Shown here piece by piece: positions 5,468-5,932 of a stretch of DNA of 5,932 nucleotides. Source of the DNA: Gammaproteobacteria bacterium (GTDB lineage Bacteria > Pseudomonadota > Gammaproteobacteria > Arenicellales > Poriferihabitantaceae). Below the pieces are notes generated by a model. The model did not search any database. It saw only the letters and a list, made by a program, of their open reading frames with translations, and had not been told where the DNA came from. Numbering within the stretch: position 1 is the first letter of the stretch; each line of letters starts with the position of its first letter. The stretch covers positions 1-5,932 of the forward strand of contig JAHRAW010000218.1 of the NCBI GenBank assembly GCA_020027415.1, read 5' to 3'. The position numbers and the translations under genes are program-made.

Positions 5468-5845
5468 ATGCGAGTTCGCTCGGTCGCAAAATACATTCGC
5501 TTGTCGCCGCAGAAGTGCCGCTTGGTGGCGGCGCAGATTCGCGCCAAGCCGGTGGGCAAGGCGTTGGAAATTCTTGAGTTCAGCGCGCAAAAAGGAGCAA
5601 AGCCGATGAAGAAAGCGCTTGACTCCGCCATCGCCAACGCCGAACACAACGAGGGCGCGGATATTGATCAATTGTGGGTTGAGCAAGCAATGGTGGATGA
5701 GGCGCCGATGCTGAAACGTTTCCAGCCGCGCGCCAAAGGACGCGGAGTGCGCATTCTCAAGCGCAGTTGTCATATCACACTAAGCGTGAGCGACGAACCG
5801 CGCGCCGGAAAACAGCGCGGCAAGAAATTGGCGGTGAAAGGTTAA
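5468..5845 (+). CDS. rplV: 50S ribosomal protein L22
   Basis: L22 binds all domains of 23S rRNA, and its long beta-hairpin lines the exit tunnel beside L4. The product has 125 residues (E. coli 110): the family core plus a basic C-terminal extension of about 15 residues after VSDE (PRAGKQRGKKLAVKG, 111-125). Core blocks are YIRLSPQKCRLVA 9-21, KKALDSAIANAEHNEGADID 48-67 and the hairpin VDEAPMLKRFQPRAKGRG 76-93, then ILKRSCHITLSVSD 96-109. The Lys83-Arg84 pair at the loop, part of a site whose deletion gives macrolide resistance in E. coli, is present. AAGG (5456-5459) before ATG 5468 serves as Shine-Dalgarno. An 80-base AT-rich spacer follows where relatives usually have a short one. Confidence 0.96.
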   Translation: MRVRSVAKYIRLSPQKCRLVAAQIRAKPVGKALEILEFSAQKGAKPMKKALDSAIANAEHNEGADIDQLWVEQAMVDEAPMLKRFQPRAKGRGVRILKRSCHITLSVSDEPRAGKQRGKKLAVKG

Positions 5846-5859
5846 CGAAAAAATTAACC
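5840..5859 (+). repeat. Inverted repeat at the rplV stop codon
   Basis: GGTTAA (5840-5845, including the stop codon) pairs with TTAACC (5854-5859) across the loop CGAAAAAA. No T run follows directly and rpsC continues downstream, so a terminator is unlikely. It could stabilise or mark the 3' end of the rplV message. Confidence 0.4.
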
Positions 5860-5860
5860 A

Positions 5861-5894
5861 GTTAATAATTAATACAAGTTAATCATTAATAATT
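5861..5894 (+). repeat. AT-rich short direct repeat in the rplV-rpsC spacer
   Basis: GTTAATAATTAAT (5861-5873) and GTTAATCATTAAT (5878-5890) match at 12 of 13 bases, 17 bases apart, inside a stretch made almost wholly of A and T. ATTAAT is its own reverse complement, so the two copies can also pair as a weak stem. The composition is unlike the GC-rich genes on both sides. Confidence 0.65.
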
Positions 5895-5911
5895 GACCGA
5901 GAAATTATTCT

Positions 5912-5919
5912 GAGGCAGG
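5912..5919 (+). promoter_or_regulatory. Ribosome binding site of rpsC
   Basis: GAGGCAGG lies upstream of ATG 5926; its second AGG is 6 bases from the start codon and its GAGG 10 bases. It supports reading 5926 as a real start. Confidence 0.65.
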
Positions 5920-5925
5920 CACGCA

Positions 5926-5932
5926 ATGGGAC
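5926..5932 (+). CDS. rpsC: 30S ribosomal protein S3, first codons only
   Basis: ATG GGA C at the window end fits the usual S3 opening MGQK. It has a good Shine-Dalgarno and follows rplV, where rpsC stands in nearly all S10 operons. Only two full codons are visible, so the call rests mainly on gene order. Confidence 0.75.

Overview
The window is a stretch of a bacterial translation-gene super-operon, all on the + strand: the 3' part of fusA (EF-G), then tuf (EF-Tu), rpsJ (S10), rplC (L3), rplD (L4), rplW (L23), rplB (L2), rpsS (S19), rplV (L22) and the first two codons of rpsC (S3). This joins the end of the str cluster directly to the S10 cluster. Gene order and the L2, S19, L22 and EF-Tu sequences (judged from memory against E. 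coli and other proteobacterial proteins) point to a proteobacterium, most likely gamma- or beta-like. The genus cannot be told from this window.

Layout: fusA fragment 1-858; a 109-base T-rich gap; tuf 968-2158; a 39-base gap with a small GC hairpin and no room for an enteric-type S10 leader; rpsJ 2198-2512; rplC 2535-3254; rplD 3270-3899; a 70-base spacer holding a 25-codon mini-ORF; rplW 3970-4272; an 84-base spacer with a 24-base tandem repeat; rplB 4357-5181; rpsS 5184-5456; rplV 5468-5845; an 80-base AT-rich repetitive spacer; start of rpsC at 5926. No tRNA, rRNA, CRISPR array, insertion sequence or convincing terminator is visible, which fits one long transcript. All proteins are either ribosomal components or the two elongation-factor GTPases that work on the ribosome, so co-transcription keeps their supply in step.

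The gene content is ordinary; no new system is seen. Two things are unusual. First, tuf is compositionally foreign to its neighbours for its first ~379 codons (C-ending codons rare, no ATC, Lys always AAG) and switches to local-style codons in its last 17. This looks like a mosaic made by recombination or gene conversion, or else an assembly join. Second, three spacers in the normally compact S10 cluster are expanded and carry short duplications, including what looks like a second, displaced rplW start next to the rplD stop.
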